A stretch of DNA of 64,000 bases from Arthrobacter sp. GMC3 (lineage in GTDB: Bacteria; Actinomycetota; Actinomycetes; Actinomycetales; Micrococcaceae): assembly GCF_002929305.1 (NCBI RefSeq), contig NZ_PJIO01000008.1, forward strand, positions 186,001 to 250,000. Direction: 5' to 3'. Positions within the stretch are counted from its first letter, which is position 1; each line of letters opens with the position of its first letter. The notes below the pieces were generated by a model. It ran no database searches. It saw nothing but the letters and a program-made list of their open reading frames with translations, and was not told the origin of the DNA. Below, one piece after another: positions 35,979 through 44,836 of the stretch. The position numbers and the translations under genes are program-made.

Positions 35979-36773
35979 CTACTTGAACGGGTTCCAAGGC
36001 GCGCCTGGCGCCAATTCCGCGAGCCCGGTTCGAAGCAGCAAGAACCCCACGATTCCCACCACCCACAGCAATGCCTCGCTGGCGAACTTGCCCAATTTGT
36101 TGCTCAGACGCCACAGCACCGAGTCCAGGCGGGAACCAAAGGCCATGCGAAGGCTGAGTAGGACTACGGCGGGTGCGAGCATGAGCAGGCAATACACGGC
36201 AAGTACCCCGATTCCGGCCGCAAGTGGAACTGCCGCATCAGAGAGCGTGCCAATGGCCAGGAGGTAGGGAAGCATGGTGGGCAGTTCCAACAGACCAGCA
36301 ATCAACGCCAGCGTCACCAGTCCCCCAGGGCTGCGTAGTGCCTTGGCTATTCTGATTTGCCAGGTGGCTTGGGATGAAGGAATCTCAGCGTCGGCCGCTG
36401 ATATTGTCTCCGCGGTATCCTCCAACGTCCCTGTTGCGGGGACTTTAGCCATAGCCGGCTTTTTCGGCGATTCCGAGAACAGCGCGTAGATCAACATGGC
36501 GCTGCCTGCCACCACCAGGCCCCATTGGATGCCCGGTAGCTGCGTCAGGGAATCAGCACCCAGTCCGTTGAGGGCCCAGTCAGCCCCGCTGAGGAGCGCT
36601 ACGCCTATCAGCAGGTAAAAGCCGGCAAGAACGCCGAGGTAGAGCAGTATCCGCGGCACAATCCGCCTCGCATCGGGGCGCAGCAGCAGCCACAGCGGAA
36701 TGAGAAGCGTGCCAACGCTGGTGCTGTCTATGAGGGCCAAGAGGGCCAGCTGGGCATAAATGGGAAGGGTCAT
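35979..36773 (-). CDS. GAP family (Sap/SfLAP-like) membrane protein
   Basis: A 264-aa polytopic protein with about six transmembrane helices split by a polar loop near residues 100-140. The starting LALLALIDSTSVGTLLIPLWLLL and the later GLVTLALIAGLLELPTMLPYLLAIG match the actinobacterial GAP family, members of which (Sap) help export of peptidoglycolipids or sulfolipids in mycobacteria. The substrate here is unknown. It is divergent from the first histidine kinase gene across 126 bases. Repeat R6 adjoins its stop codon. Confidence 0.75.
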   Translation of the reverse strand: MTLPIYAQLALLALIDSTSVGTLLIPLWLLLRPDARRIVPRILLYLGVLAGFYLLIGVALLSGADWALNGLGADSLTQLPGIQWGLVVAGSAMLIYALFSESPKKPAMAKVPATGTLEDTAETISAADAEIPSSQATWQIRIAKALRSPGGLVTLALIAGLLELPTMLPYLLAIGTLSDAAVPLAAGIGVLAVYCLLMLAPAVVLLSLRMAFGSRLDSVLWRLSNKLGKFASEALLWVVGIVGFLLLRTGLAELAPGAPWNPFK

Positions 36774-36899
36774 GACGTCAGCTTGACACCCGCTCCGTGG
36801 CCGCGGCGTCGGCCATCAGGCCCATCACATGTCATACCTTCGTAGCAGTATCGCCGTGCCCGCCTTGCCCTGCAGGCACTGTACAGAGAGGATGAATGC

Positions 36900-38210
36900 A
36901 TGACTGAACAGGCGGCAATGCCCGCACCAAAGCGCGCATTCCCCACGCTCGCGTGGTTCAGGGCACTGCCGCAGATTCGGGGCATAAGGCGGGAAGACAT
37001 CTGGCTGGCTGTCGGCTACTTCGCCACGTTTTGGATACTGGATGCGGTAAGTCTGGGCACAGGTGCGGACCTTGATCTACCCTGGCTAGCCCGGAACTGG
37101 GTTTGGTTTGCGGCCTTCGGGTGCATGAGTGTGGCGTTCCGCCGGACAGCAACCACCCTCATGGCAGTAATTTGCACGAGTGCCGCTGTGGTGTTGCTAC
37201 TGGCGAACCAAGCTGCGGGCCTGCTGCTGGTCTTTGAACTCTTCTTCTCGCTGGTTTTGTTTGGCTCCCCAAGAGTTTCCCTGGCTGCAGGACGAGGCGC
37301 CGTGGGTTTGTCTGCCTTGTTGACGCTGGCGGTCTTTGCCCTAACGGCTAAGGCGGAACCTACCGTTGTGGCAGCCGTCGCGGCCACCATGACACTGCTC
37401 ATGCCCGTTGAGTGGGCGGGAAACCTGCGCAAGGCCCAACGTCTGGCAGAAAGCGAGTCTGCCCGGGCCCAGGCAGTTCATGAAGCATCCGAACACCGTC
37501 TACTGGCCGCCAGAGCAGCCCATGAGCTGGTCCTTGAGCGTGAACGTCAGCATATGGCCAGGGAACTGCATGACGTGCTTTCTGGCCGGCTCGCCGCGAT
37601 CGCCCTCCAGTCGGGAGCGGCCCTCCACACATTCTCATCTCACACCAGGGTTTTGGCTCAGATCAGGTCCGAGAGCGTTGCAGGACTGGATGAGCTCAAT
37701 GGCATGATTCGACTCCTACATACCCGCGCCCTGGACGATACGGCTGGTCGAGTGGCCGACCTGCCGTCTCTTATCGAGACGTACCGGCTTGCGGGGGCGG
37801 CGATCACGTTCAAAAACTCACTGGACGACGACGATCTTCTGCCGCTGCAGCTGCAGACTGCCATCTACCGAGTTGCCGCCGAATCGTTGGTCAACGCGAC
37901 CCGGCACGCTCCGGGCACATTGGTCGCCGTTTCCCTATCCCAGACCACGGACCGCCGGAACGACGCTGCCGGTGAGGCCGTACCCCAGATGCTACTGCGT
38001 GTGTCCAACGATCTTCCACATTCGGGCGAATCACGTGGCGGTAGCGGAACCGGAATTCCGAGCATGCATTTCCGGGCCGCCCACGCTGGGGGAACCATCG
38101 TTACCGGCCCTTGTGGGGGTAGGTGGCTTGTGGAGCTGCGGCTTCCAGCGCCGAACTTTGCCGAACCACAGCCGTCCCCTGCCCTGGCCCCGGAAGGAAC
38201 GCTGGCATGA
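36900..38210 (+). CDS. Sensor histidine kinase (NarL/LuxR-type pair)
   Basis: A 436-aa membrane histidine kinase with five or six N-terminal transmembrane helices (residues ~35-165), a coiled linker, and a HisKA_3 dimerisation box with the phospho-acceptor His in MARELHDVLSGRLAAIALQS (~residue 225). The ATPase domain has the N box VAAESLVNATRHAPGT (~residue 325) and a glycine-rich SGTGIPSMHFRAAHAGG. No periplasmic sensor domain is visible, so it probably senses a membrane or cytoplasmic cue. It overlaps its cognate regulator by four bases (ATGA). Confidence 0.9.
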   Translation: MTEQAAMPAPKRAFPTLAWFRALPQIRGIRREDIWLAVGYFATFWILDAVSLGTGADLDLPWLARNWVWFAAFGCMSVAFRRTATTLMAVICTSAAVVLLLANQAAGLLLVFELFFSLVLFGSPRVSLAAGRGAVGLSALLTLAVFALTAKAEPTVVAAVAATMTLLMPVEWAGNLRKAQRLAESESARAQAVHEASEHRLLAARAAHELVLERERQHMARELHDVLSGRLAAIALQSGAALHTFSSHTRVLAQIRSESVAGLDELNGMIRLLHTRALDDTAGRVADLPSLIETYRLAGAAITFKNSLDDDDLLPLQLQTAIYRVAAESLVNATRHAPGTLVAVSLSQTTDRRNDAAGEAVPQMLLRVSNDLPHSGESRGGSGTGIPSMHFRAAHAGGTIVTGPCGGRWLVELRLPAPNFAEPQPSPALAPEGTLA

Positions 38211-38914
38211 ACCCTGATCATGGCACTGCCCCACGCCCCATCACCGTATTACTGGCCGATGACCATGCCGCCATCAGGCTCGGCATGCGCATGGTGGTCG
38301 AAACGGCCCCCGATCTGGAGGTGGTGGGCGAGGCAGGTGACGGCGCACTTGCCGTGAGCATGGCACGGTCCCTGCGTCCCGACGTCGTACTACTGGACTT
38401 GCGCATGCCCGTCATAGACGGAGTGCAAGCAGCCGGGCAGATCTGCGCGGAAAGCCTCGCCAAGGTTCTGGTGCTGACCACTTTTGACCACGACGAATAC
38501 CTTTTCGGGGCACTGCGGGCAGGTGCCGCCGGGTTCTTACTCAAGAGTGCCGAACCGGCTGCCATCACCGAGGCCATCCGCCGCGTCCACGACGGGGATC
38601 ACGTCATTGCCCCTGAGGTGACGTCCCGGATTGTTGCTGCGGCGCTGTCGGCAAATGGCGAAAGCTCACTGGGAATCCCGCGGCGCCCCGAGTTGGACGT
38701 CCTGACAGAGCGGGAACGGGAGGTCTACGACTGTTTAGGCGACGCCTTGACCAACTACTCGATCGGACGCCAGTTAGGCATCTCGGAGGCCACCGTCAAG
38801 ACCCATGTGTCCCGAGTCTTGGCAAAACTGGGGCTGCAGTCCCGGGTGCAGGCCGCGCTCCACAGCCATGTCCCGGCGGGGCAGATTCGTGGCGACGGCG
38901 TCAACTCGCCATGA
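38207..38914 (+). CDS. LuxR-family response regulator (first system)
   Basis: A 235-aa regulator. The receiver has the acidic pocket LLADDHAA, the phospho-acceptor Asp in VVLLDLRMPVIDG (~residue 65) and Lys in FLLKSAEPA. The LuxR helix-turn-helix is LTEREREVYDCLGDALTNYSIGRQLGISEATVKTHVSRVLAKL (~residues 165-207). ATG 38207 overlaps the kinase stop. The final residues GDGVNSP and the stop codon are coded by the 75-bp repeat R7, so the ancestral C-terminus was probably different. Regulon unknown. Confidence 0.9.
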   Translation: MNPDHGTAPRPITVLLADDHAAIRLGMRMVVETAPDLEVVGEAGDGALAVSMARSLRPDVVLLDLRMPVIDGVQAAGQICAESLAKVLVLTTFDHDEYLFGALRAGAAGFLLKSAEPAAITEAIRRVHDGDHVIAPEVTSRIVAAALSANGESSLGIPRRPELDVLTEREREVYDCLGDALTNYSIGRQLGISEATVKTHVSRVLAKLGLQSRVQAALHSHVPAGQIRGDGVNSP

Positions 38915-38967
38915 CGGCGTATCTTGGCCGGGGGTTTGGCGAGTTGGCGCCGTCGTGATGGCCGCCG
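38893..38967. repeat. 75-bp element, copy R7 (overlaps response regulator 3' end)
   Basis: Identical over 75 bases to 35903-35977. It begins inside the response regulator coding frame and supplies its last codons and TGA stop, then continues to 14 bases before the SHOCT gene's stop codon. Mirrored ends are GACGGCGTCAACTCGCC and GGCGAGTTGGCGCCGTC. Confidence 0.9.
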
Positions 38968-38980
38968 GAGTGCGGGGCGC

Positions 38981-39262
38981 CTATTTTTGCCCCGACCGGA
39001 GCACTTCGAGACGGGCCCGGTATTCGGTCTCGTCTATCTCGCCGCGGGCGTAGCGTTCCCGGAGCACCGCCTCGGCGCCTTGGTCCTGGTGCCACTGGTG
39101 GTTGCGGCGCCACCGGCGCGGGCCGAGGAAGATGAACAGGACGATCACCGCCAACCAGAAGAGCGGGAAGATCAGGAACCAGGCCCCGGCGCCGCCGTAG
39201 CCCCATCCGTGCATCATGGCAGGTGCTGCGAGCGCCGCATTGCTTGTAAGGGTGGTAAGCAT
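38981..39262 (-). CDS. SHOCT-domain small membrane protein
   Basis: A 93-aa protein with one transmembrane helix (AGAWFLIFPLFWLAVIVLFIFLG, ~residues 25-47), a basic stretch (PRRWRRNHQ) and a C-terminal SHOCT motif (AEAVLRERYARGEIDETEYRARLEVL, ~residues 63-88), a short oligomerisation or lipid-associated helix pair. AAAGG lies seven bases before the ATG. It is leftward, 146 bases downstream of the second response regulator, and may belong to that system. Confidence 0.85.
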   Translation of the reverse strand: MLTTLTSNAALAAPAMMHGWGYGGAGAWFLIFPLFWLAVIVLFIFLGPRRWRRNHQWHQDQGAEAVLRERYARGEIDETEYRARLEVLRSGQK

Positions 39263-39408
39263 GATGAGCCTTTCGAAAGTAGTTCGCAGCCGTCCGTCGG
39301 CCGTGGATTAACTCTTCCGTTGTGGGGCCCGTGGGGCGTCGCCCCCGGGGAGACTCTTTGTCCTGCGCCGTACTCCGGTTGGAGACGCCGACGGCGGAAC
39401 CGGTGCGC

Positions 39409-40074
39409 TCAGTTGTTGGTGCCCGGTTGAACCAGGCCGGACTCGTAGGCCATGACCACGAGCTGGGCCCTGTCCCGTGCGGCCAGCTTGGTCATGATGC
39501 GGGAGACGTGTGTTTTCGCGGTGAGCGGGGTGATGAACAGGCGTTGTGCGATCTCCGCGTTGTTCAGTCCCTCCCCCACCAGCGCCAGCACCTCACGTTC
39601 GCGCCCGGTGATGGCGGCAAGCTCTGGTCCCCGTGCCGGCCTTGGGGCGATTGCTGCCATGGCGGTCATGAGCCTGCGGGCTACGGAGGGTGAGAGCAGG
39701 GCATCTCCTTCTGTCACGACGCGCACGGCCCGGAGGAGTTCTTCCGGCTCGGTGTCCTTGACGAGGAATCCTGCGGCACCCACTCTGACGGCCTGGACAA
39801 TGTATTCGTCGAGTTCGAAGGTGGTCAAGATGATGATGTGTGTGCCCGCCAGGGCAGGGTCGCGCAGGATTTGGCGGGCGGCATCCAGACCGTCACCGTC
39901 GGGCATGCGGATGTCCATCAGGATGACATCGGGGTGTAGCGACCCGGCCAGGCGAACCGTTTCACGTCCTGTCCCTGACTCCCCCACCACCTCCATGTCC
40001 GGTTCTGCGTTGAGCAGGGCCCGGAAGCCGGCCCGCAAAAGCGCCTGGTCGTCCGCTATGAGAATCCTGATCAT
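39409..40074 (-). CDS. LuxR-family response regulator (second system)
   Basis: A 221-aa regulator with receiver motifs LIADDQALLRAG, the phospho-acceptor in VILMDIRMPDGDG (~residue 54) and FLVKDTEPEEL (conserved Lys), and a LuxR helix-turn-helix ITGREREVLALVGEGLNNAEIAQRLFITPLTAKTHVSRIMTKL (~residues 150-195). Its ATG overlaps the cognate kinase stop as ATGA. Similar pairs often control ABC exporters or envelope stress genes; nothing here fixes the regulon. Confidence 0.93.
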   Translation of the reverse strand: MIRILIADDQALLRAGFRALLNAEPDMEVVGESGTGRETVRLAGSLHPDVILMDIRMPDGDGLDAARQILRDPALAGTHIIILTTFELDEYIVQAVRVGAAGFLVKDTEPEELLRAVRVVTEGDALLSPSVARRLMTAMAAIAPRPARGPELAAITGREREVLALVGEGLNNAEIAQRLFITPLTAKTHVSRIMTKLAARDRAQLVVMAYESGLVQPGTNN

Positions 40075-41249
40075 GGCTGCTCCCTGTTGTTCGGCCCGGT
40101 TCCTTGGGTCTCGACACCCAGGGGTATCTGTACACTCACCCGGGTACCGGGGTGTAGACCTGTCAGCGTCACGTTGCCGCCGACGGCGGTGACTCGCTCG
40201 CGCATTCCGCGCAGGCCGTTTCCTTCGGCGGCTCCCTGCAAACCGTGGCCGTCATCCTCCACTGTCACCTCCAGGAGTTGCCCCGCACCCGGAAGGGCGG
40301 CCGTGGGAACCACCCCCACGCGCAGCCACACCCTCGTGGCACCAGCATGCCTGAGCACATTGGTCACAGCCTCTTGAACCATCCGGTAGATGACCGCCTC
40401 GCCCGCCGGACCCAGGCTTTCGCGCAGAGCTTCGGGATCGACGTCGTACGCCAAGGAAGCGCTGAGGCCGGCACCCCTGGCGTCCTCCACCAGCTGCGGC
40501 AGGCGGGAAAGGGTCAGAGCCGGCTGCAACGGTGCGTCCCTGCGCAGCACGCCCAGCAGTTCCCGAACCTGATCCAGGGAATCCTTGCTGGCGCTCTTGA
40601 TAGCTTCCAGTGCCGGTTTGAGCTGGTCTGGGTCGCGGTCGGCCAGATGCAGGGCCACGGAGGCGCGCACGTTGATCATGGACAGCGAGTGGGCCACCAC
40701 GTCGTGGATGTCCCTGGCCAGGGTGAGCCGGTATTCGTCCTCGGCCCGGGCCTTGGCTTCCCTCTCCCGGGCGCGGCGCTGCTGCTGCCTGTCCAGTCTG
40801 GCCCGCAGGCCCTCCCCGATCAGCACCAGGATCACCAGCCACGCCGAGACAGCCACGGCCCGGAGCAGGGCGAGATCGCCCCCGAGGAGAACCGCCCAGG
40901 CCACCACCGCCACCACCACCGTGGCCGTCACCGACCAGCTGAAGATCCTTCTGCGCGCTGCCGTGGCAAGAATGATGGCCAGGGCCAGGGACAGCGGTGC
41001 CGGCCCCCACGGGTAGCCCAGCAAAAAGTAGGCGCCGGTCACGGCCAGGACGCCGGTGAGCATGAGTTCCGGGGCGCGGCGGCGCAGCAGCAACAGGGCC
41101 GGGCCGGCCAGCAGCAGCGCATACGCCAAGGCGTCCAGCTGGTGGGCGCCGGGCTGGCGAACGGCGGCAACATGGGTCCCAAAAACTTGGATGAGGGCGA
41201 CCGTCACCGCCAGGACACCGAGGGGCGGACCCCTGCGCACAGTTCTCAT
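40071..41249 (-). CDS. Sensor histidine kinase (second system)
   Basis: A ~392-aa membrane kinase. About five N-terminal helices (residues ~10-145) precede a charged linker (DRQQQRRAREREAKARAEDEY). The HisKA_3 box with the phospho-acceptor His is LARDIHDVVAHSLSMINVRASVAL (~residue 198). The ATPase domain shows VQEAVTNVLRHAGAT and GNGLRGMRERVTAVGG. ATG 41249 is used; an in-frame GTG lies 11 codons earlier. The pair is leftward, unlike the first system which is rightward. Confidence 0.9.
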   Translation of the reverse strand: MRTVRRGPPLGVLAVTVALIQVFGTHVAAVRQPGAHQLDALAYALLLAGPALLLLRRRAPELMLTGVLAVTGAYFLLGYPWGPAPLSLALAIILATAARRRIFSWSVTATVVVAVVAWAVLLGGDLALLRAVAVSAWLVILVLIGEGLRARLDRQQQRRAREREAKARAEDEYRLTLARDIHDVVAHSLSMINVRASVALHLADRDPDQLKPALEAIKSASKDSLDQVRELLGVLRRDAPLQPALTLSRLPQLVEDARGAGLSASLAYDVDPEALRESLGPAGEAVIYRMVQEAVTNVLRHAGATRVWLRVGVVPTAALPGAGQLLEVTVEDDGHGLQGAAEGNGLRGMRERVTAVGGNVTLTGLHPGTRVSVQIPLGVETQGTGPNNREQP

Positions 41250-41299
41250 GGGACGAGCGTAGTGCGCCGGCCGCGCACGCACATCACCCCCAACGCGCA

Positions 41300-41331
41300 G
41301 TCGCCCGTACTCCGGTGGGAGTACGGGCGAC
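41300..41331 (-). terminator. folD terminator
   Basis: A perfect 14-bp stem (41300-41313 with 41318-41331, arm GTCGCCCGTACTCC) has a GGTG loop. It lies 20 bases past the folD stop and about 50 bases before the second histidine kinase. No T run follows on the minus strand. Confidence 0.7.
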
Positions 41332-41351
41332 GTCGGTGGTGCTTGGTGAGG

Positions 41352-42227
41352 CTAGGCGCGCTCGGCGGCCTCAACCACGTTGGCCAGCAGCATGGCACGG
41401 GTCATGGGACCCACGCCACCCGGGTTCGGGGAGATCCAGCTGGCCACTTCCGCAGCAGCGGGCTCCACGTCGCCGGTGACAACTGCCTTGCCGTTGCCGT
41501 CGTCGACGCGGCTGACGCCAACATCCAGGACGATTGCGCCGGGCTTGAGGTCGGCTGCCTTGATCATGTGCGGGACACCGGCGGCGGCCACCACGACGTC
41601 GGCCTGGCGCAGTTCAGCGGCCAGGTCAACGGTGCCGGTGTGTGCCAAAACCACTGTGGCGTTGATGTCGCGGCGGGTCAGCAGCAGGCCCATGGGCCGG
41701 CCGATCGTCACGCCGCGGCCTACAACCACAACCTTCTTGCCGTTGAGGGAGATGCCGTGGCGCTCCAGCAACACGATGCAGCCCTTGGGCGTGCATGGAA
41801 GCGGGGACGTCATGGGACGGTTCACATTGGCCACCAGGCGCCCCAGGTTCATGGGGTGCAGGCCGTCGGCATCCTTGTCCGGGTCCATGGCTTCAAGCAC
41901 CACGTCCTGGTCAATGTGCTTGGGCAGCGGGAGCTGGACAATGTAGCCGGTGCAGGCCGGATCCTTGTTGAGCGCACGGACGGCGGCCAGGACGTCATCC
42001 TGGGTGGCCGTCTCGGGCAAGTCGATGCGGATCGAGTTGATGCCAACCTCGGCGCAGTCCTTGTGCTTTCCGCCCACGTACCACTGGGAGCCCGGATCCG
42101 AGCCGACCAGGATAGTACCCAGGCCTGGGGTGACGCCGCGGGCAGCCAGTGCGCTGACGCGTTCGGTCAATTCCGCCTTGATGGCAGCGGCTGTGGCCTT
42201 GCCGTCAAGAATCTGTGCAGTGGACAT
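41352..42227 (-). CDS. folD: Bifunctional 5,10-methylene-THF dehydrogenase / cyclohydrolase
   Basis: It interconverts 5,10-methylene-THF and 10-formyl-THF with NADP in one-carbon metabolism. The ~291-aa protein has the substrate-binding [24 protein letters not shown] (catalytic Lys, ~residues 36-55), the [12 protein letters not shown] signature (~residue 95), PCTPKGCI and the NADP loop [12 protein letters not shown] (~residue 165). ATG 42227 is preferred: it begins two bases after the glyA stop, with AGGAAG upstream. With glyA and purU it forms a THF/one-carbon group. Confidence 0.94.
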   Translation of the reverse strand: MSTAQILDGKATAAAIKAELTERVSALAARGVTPGLGTILVGSDPGSQWYVGGKHKDCAEVGINSIRIDLPETATQDDVLAAVRALNKDPACTGYIVQLPLPKHIDQDVVLEAMDPDKDADGLHPMNLGRLVANVNRPMTSPLPCTPKGCIVLLERHGISLNGKKVVVVGRGVTIGRPMGLLLTRRDINATVVLAHTGTVDLAAELRQADVVVAAAGVPHMIKAADLKPGAIVLDVGVSRVDDGNGKAVVTGDVEPAAAEVASWISPNPGGVGPMTRAMLLANVVEAAERA

Positions 42228-42229
42228 GT

Positions 42230-43516
42230 TTACCATTCTTCCTGGCCGGGGTAGAGCGGGAAGTTGGCGGCAAGTGCCTTGACGCGGGCGCTGAGGGCGT
42301 CGACGTCGGCGCCGCCCTTCAGTGCTGCGGCAATGATCTCGGCAACCTCGGTGAATTCGGCGGCACCGAAGCCGCGGGTGGCCAGGGCCGGGGTGCCGAT
42401 GCGCAGACCGGAGGTGACCATCGGCGGGCGGGGGTCGAACGGGACGGCGTTGCGGTTCACGGTGATGCCAACGCTGTGCAGGAGGTCCTCGGCCTGCTGG
42501 CCGTCCAACTTCGAGTTGCGCAGGTCAACAAGCACCAGGTGTACATCGGTGCCACCGGTCAGCACGGACACGCCGGCCTCGGCGACGTCTGCCGCGTTCA
42601 AGCGGTCGGCAATGATCTTGGCGCCTTCCAGGACACGGGCCTGGCGTTCCTTGAACTCTTCACCAGCGGCAACCTTGAAGGCCACGGCCTTGGCGGCGAT
42701 GACGTGCATGAGCGGGCCGCCCTGCTGTCCCGGGAACACAGCGGAGTTGAGCTTCTTGGCCCATTCCTGCTTGGCCAAGATGACACCTGAACGGGGGCCG
42801 GAGAGGGTCTTGTGGACCGTGGAGGTGACGACGTCGGAGTAAGGCACCGGGCTCGGGTGCAGGCCTGCTGCCACCAAACCGGCGAAGTGGGCCATGTCGG
42901 TCCACAGCAGGGCGCCAACTTCATCGGCGATGGAGCGGAACGCGGCAAAGTCCAGCTGGCGCGGGTAGGCGGACCAGCCCGCGATGATGACCTGGGGCTT
43001 CTCGGCGATGGCCTGCTCGCGCAGCTTGTCCATGTCGATGCGGAAGGTGTCTTCCTCGACCTGGTAGGCGGCGACGTCGTAGAGCTTGCCGGAGAAGTTC
43101 AGCTTCATGCCGTGAGTGAGGTGACCACCGTGTGCCAGTGATAGGCCAAGGATTTTCTCGCCGGGCTTGATCATGGCGGCAAGGGCGGCGGCGTTGGCCT
43201 GGGCGCCGGAGTGCGGCTGGACGTTGGCGTATTCGGCGCCGAACAGGTCCTTCACGCGCTGGATGGCCAGGTTTTCGGCAACGTCAACATACTCGCAGCC
43301 GCCGTAGTAGCGGCGTCCCGGGTAGCCTTCTGCGTACTTGTTGGTCAGTACCGAGCCCTGGGCTTCCAGGACGGCGCGGGGGGCGAAGTTTTCCGAGGCG
43401 ATCATTTCCAGCGTGTCGCGCTGGCGGCCAAGCTCGTCCTTGAGGACGGCGGCAATTTCAGGGTCCAGCTCGGAGAGCGGGGCATTGGTCACGGACTGGG
43501 TGGTGTTAAAAGACAC
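42230..43516 (-). CDS. glyA: Serine hydroxymethyltransferase
   Basis: A PLP enzyme converting serine plus THF to glycine plus methylene-THF. The ~428-aa protein has ETIASENF-type sequence ([10 protein letters not shown], ~residue 33), [18 protein letters not shown] and the PLP-lysine region [19 protein letters not shown] (~residue 228). GTG 43516 is chosen because AGGAG lies seven bases upstream (CAGGAGCCTTACGTG). It ends inside the folD ribosome-binding region, so the two are coupled: SHMT supplies the methylene-THF that FolD oxidises. Confidence 0.95.
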   Translation of the reverse strand: MSFNTTQSVTNAPLSELDPEIAAVLKDELGRQRDTLEMIASENFAPRAVLEAQGSVLTNKYAEGYPGRRYYGGCEYVDVAENLAIQRVKDLFGAEYANVQPHSGAQANAAALAAMIKPGEKILGLSLAHGGHLTHGMKLNFSGKLYDVAAYQVEEDTFRIDMDKLREQAIAEKPQVIIAGWSAYPRQLDFAAFRSIADEVGALLWTDMAHFAGLVAAGLHPSPVPYSDVVTSTVHKTLSGPRSGVILAKQEWAKKLNSAVFPGQQGGPLMHVIAAKAVAFKVAAGEEFKERQARVLEGAKIIADRLNAADVAEAGVSVLTGGTDVHLVLVDLRNSKLDGQQAEDLLHSVGITVNRNAVPFDPRPPMVTSGLRIGTPALATRGFGAAEFTEVAEIIAAALKGGADVDALSARVKALAANFPLYPGQEEW

Positions 43517-43821
43517 GTAAGGCTCCTGGGTGGACGACACGAATAAACTCTTCTACGCCAGATTATCCGGTGAACGCCCAGCCCTGCCCGGAGCGGACGC
43601 CATGTGAAGCGCCAGTCTCAGTGACACACGTGTGTTAACCGCGTGTGCGGGATGGAAAGTTCACCACCAAATCCTTGTATTGGCAGTTGCGACCCCTCGT
43701 CCCAGGCGTACGATCCGTAGGGTCTTCGCTCGTGTTACTCCCCGGTGGTGTCCCACCTCATCGCCAGTTGCAACACGTTAATAGTAGTACACGCCCGCGC
43801 GGGGACTGTAACGTTGGGCGG
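43517..43821. other. Divergent intergenic region glyA-purU
   Basis: 305 bases without a gene. It must hold the glyA promoter leftward and the purU promoter rightward. The only clear element is the perfect 12-bp palindrome ACACACGTGTGT at 43624-43635, about 110 bases before the glyA start, a candidate operator. I could not match the rest to a THF or glycine riboswitch. Confidence 0.5.
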
Positions 43822-44697
43822 GTGACTGACTTGATCCCCACCGGCCAAAACACCCCCCACGGCTATGTCCTGACGCTTTCCTGCGACGACAGGCCAGGCA
43901 TTGTTCACGCCGTGGCTGGTTCCCTCCTGGAGGCCGGCTGCAACATCACCGACTCCCAGCAATATGGCAACCCGGACACCGGCACGTTCTTCATGCGTGT
44001 AGCCGTGGAAACCACGACGACGTTCAGCCGCCTGCGCGAGCACCTGGAGCAGGTGGGTGCCGAGTTCAACCTCAAGTGGCAGCTCCACAAAGCCGGCGCG
44101 CCCCTGCGCACCATCATTCTGGCCTCCAAGGCAGCCCACTGCATCAATGACCTGCTGTTCCTGCAGCGCTCGGGCACCCTTCCCATTGAGATCCCGGCGA
44201 TCGTCTCCAACCATCGCGACCTTGAGCCGTTGGCGCAGTTCTACGGCATCCCGTTTTATTACATCCCGGTCACCGCAGACACCAAGGCCCAGGCAGAGGC
44301 TGCCCTGCTGGAATTGGTGGCGGAGCACGACGTCGAACTGGTGGTCCTGGCCCGCTACATGCAGGTCCTCTCGGATGACTTGTGCAACCACCTGGCCGGC
44401 AAAGCGATCAACATTCACCACTCGTTCCTGCCCTCCTTCAAGGGCGCCAAGCCGTACCATCAGGCCCACGCCCGCGGGGTAAAGATCATCGGCGCCACCG
44501 CACACTACGTGACGGCGGCACTTGATGAGGGGCCCATCATTGAGCAGGAAGTGATCCGCGTGGCCCATGGCCACTCCGTGGAAAAGTTCGTCTCGGTGGG
44601 CCGGGCCGTGGAGGCCCGGACACTGGCGCAGGCCGTTCAGTGGCACGCCGAACACCGGGTACTGCTGGACGGGCACCGCACGGTCGTCTTCGACTAG
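43822..44697 (+). CDS. purU: Formyltetrahydrofolate deformylase
   Basis: It hydrolyses 10-formyl-THF to formate and THF, balancing one-carbon pools. The ~291-aa protein has an N-terminal ACT domain (YVLTLSCDDRPGIVHAVAG, NITDSQQYGN) and a C-terminal formyl-transferase fold: VVLARYMQVLSDDL, INIHHSFLPSFKGAKPYHQAHARGVKIIGATAHYV, with the catalytic Asn/His/Asp residues in INIHHSFLP and the later DEGPIIEQ. GTG 43822 starts the family N-terminus; the frame is open further upstream without homology. It faces glyA-folD, so the three could respond to the same pool. Confidence 0.93.
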   Translation: MTDLIPTGQNTPHGYVLTLSCDDRPGIVHAVAGSLLEAGCNITDSQQYGNPDTGTFFMRVAVETTTTFSRLREHLEQVGAEFNLKWQLHKAGAPLRTIILASKAAHCINDLLFLQRSGTLPIEIPAIVSNHRDLEPLAQFYGIPFYYIPVTADTKAQAEAALLELVAEHDVELVVLARYMQVLSDDLCNHLAGKAINIHHSFLPSFKGAKPYHQAHARGVKIIGATAHYVTAALDEGPIIEQEVIRVAHGHSVEKFVSVGRAVEARTLAQAVQWHAEHRVLLDGHRTVVFD

Positions 44698-44720
44698 CCC
44701 CCACTCTGCCGCTATCTCTT

Positions 44721-44793
44721 GCCGAGGTAGACGGAACGCGCCGAATTGGTGGTAACTTGACGTCTACCTCGACCCTGGACCGTCTGTCTCGAG
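44721..44793. repeat. Mirrored array of GCCGAGGTAGACG (R5)
   Basis: A forward copy GCCGAGGTAGACG (44721-44733), a weak forward copy (GCCGAATTGGT at 44740), and reversed copies CGTCTACCTCGAC (44761-44773) and CGTCTGTCTCGAG (44781-44793) at a 20-bp step. It lies between the purU stop and the carbonic anhydrase-like gene. The same family brackets the DUF559-like gene at 30-31 kb. Confidence 0.8.
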
Positions 44794-44836
44794 GCGTCCA
44801 CGCGCTTTTGCCTACCCGCACCAGAGAAGGACCATC

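Noticed and set aside
40245..42254. 669-residue open frame antisense to the second histidine kinase and folD
   Set aside because: It spans two real genes and a terminator on the other strand, and contains His/Gln-rich sequence with no domain.
43517..43821. Possible THF or glycine riboswitch before glyA
   Set aside because: I could not find the conserved cores of either class on the minus strand.
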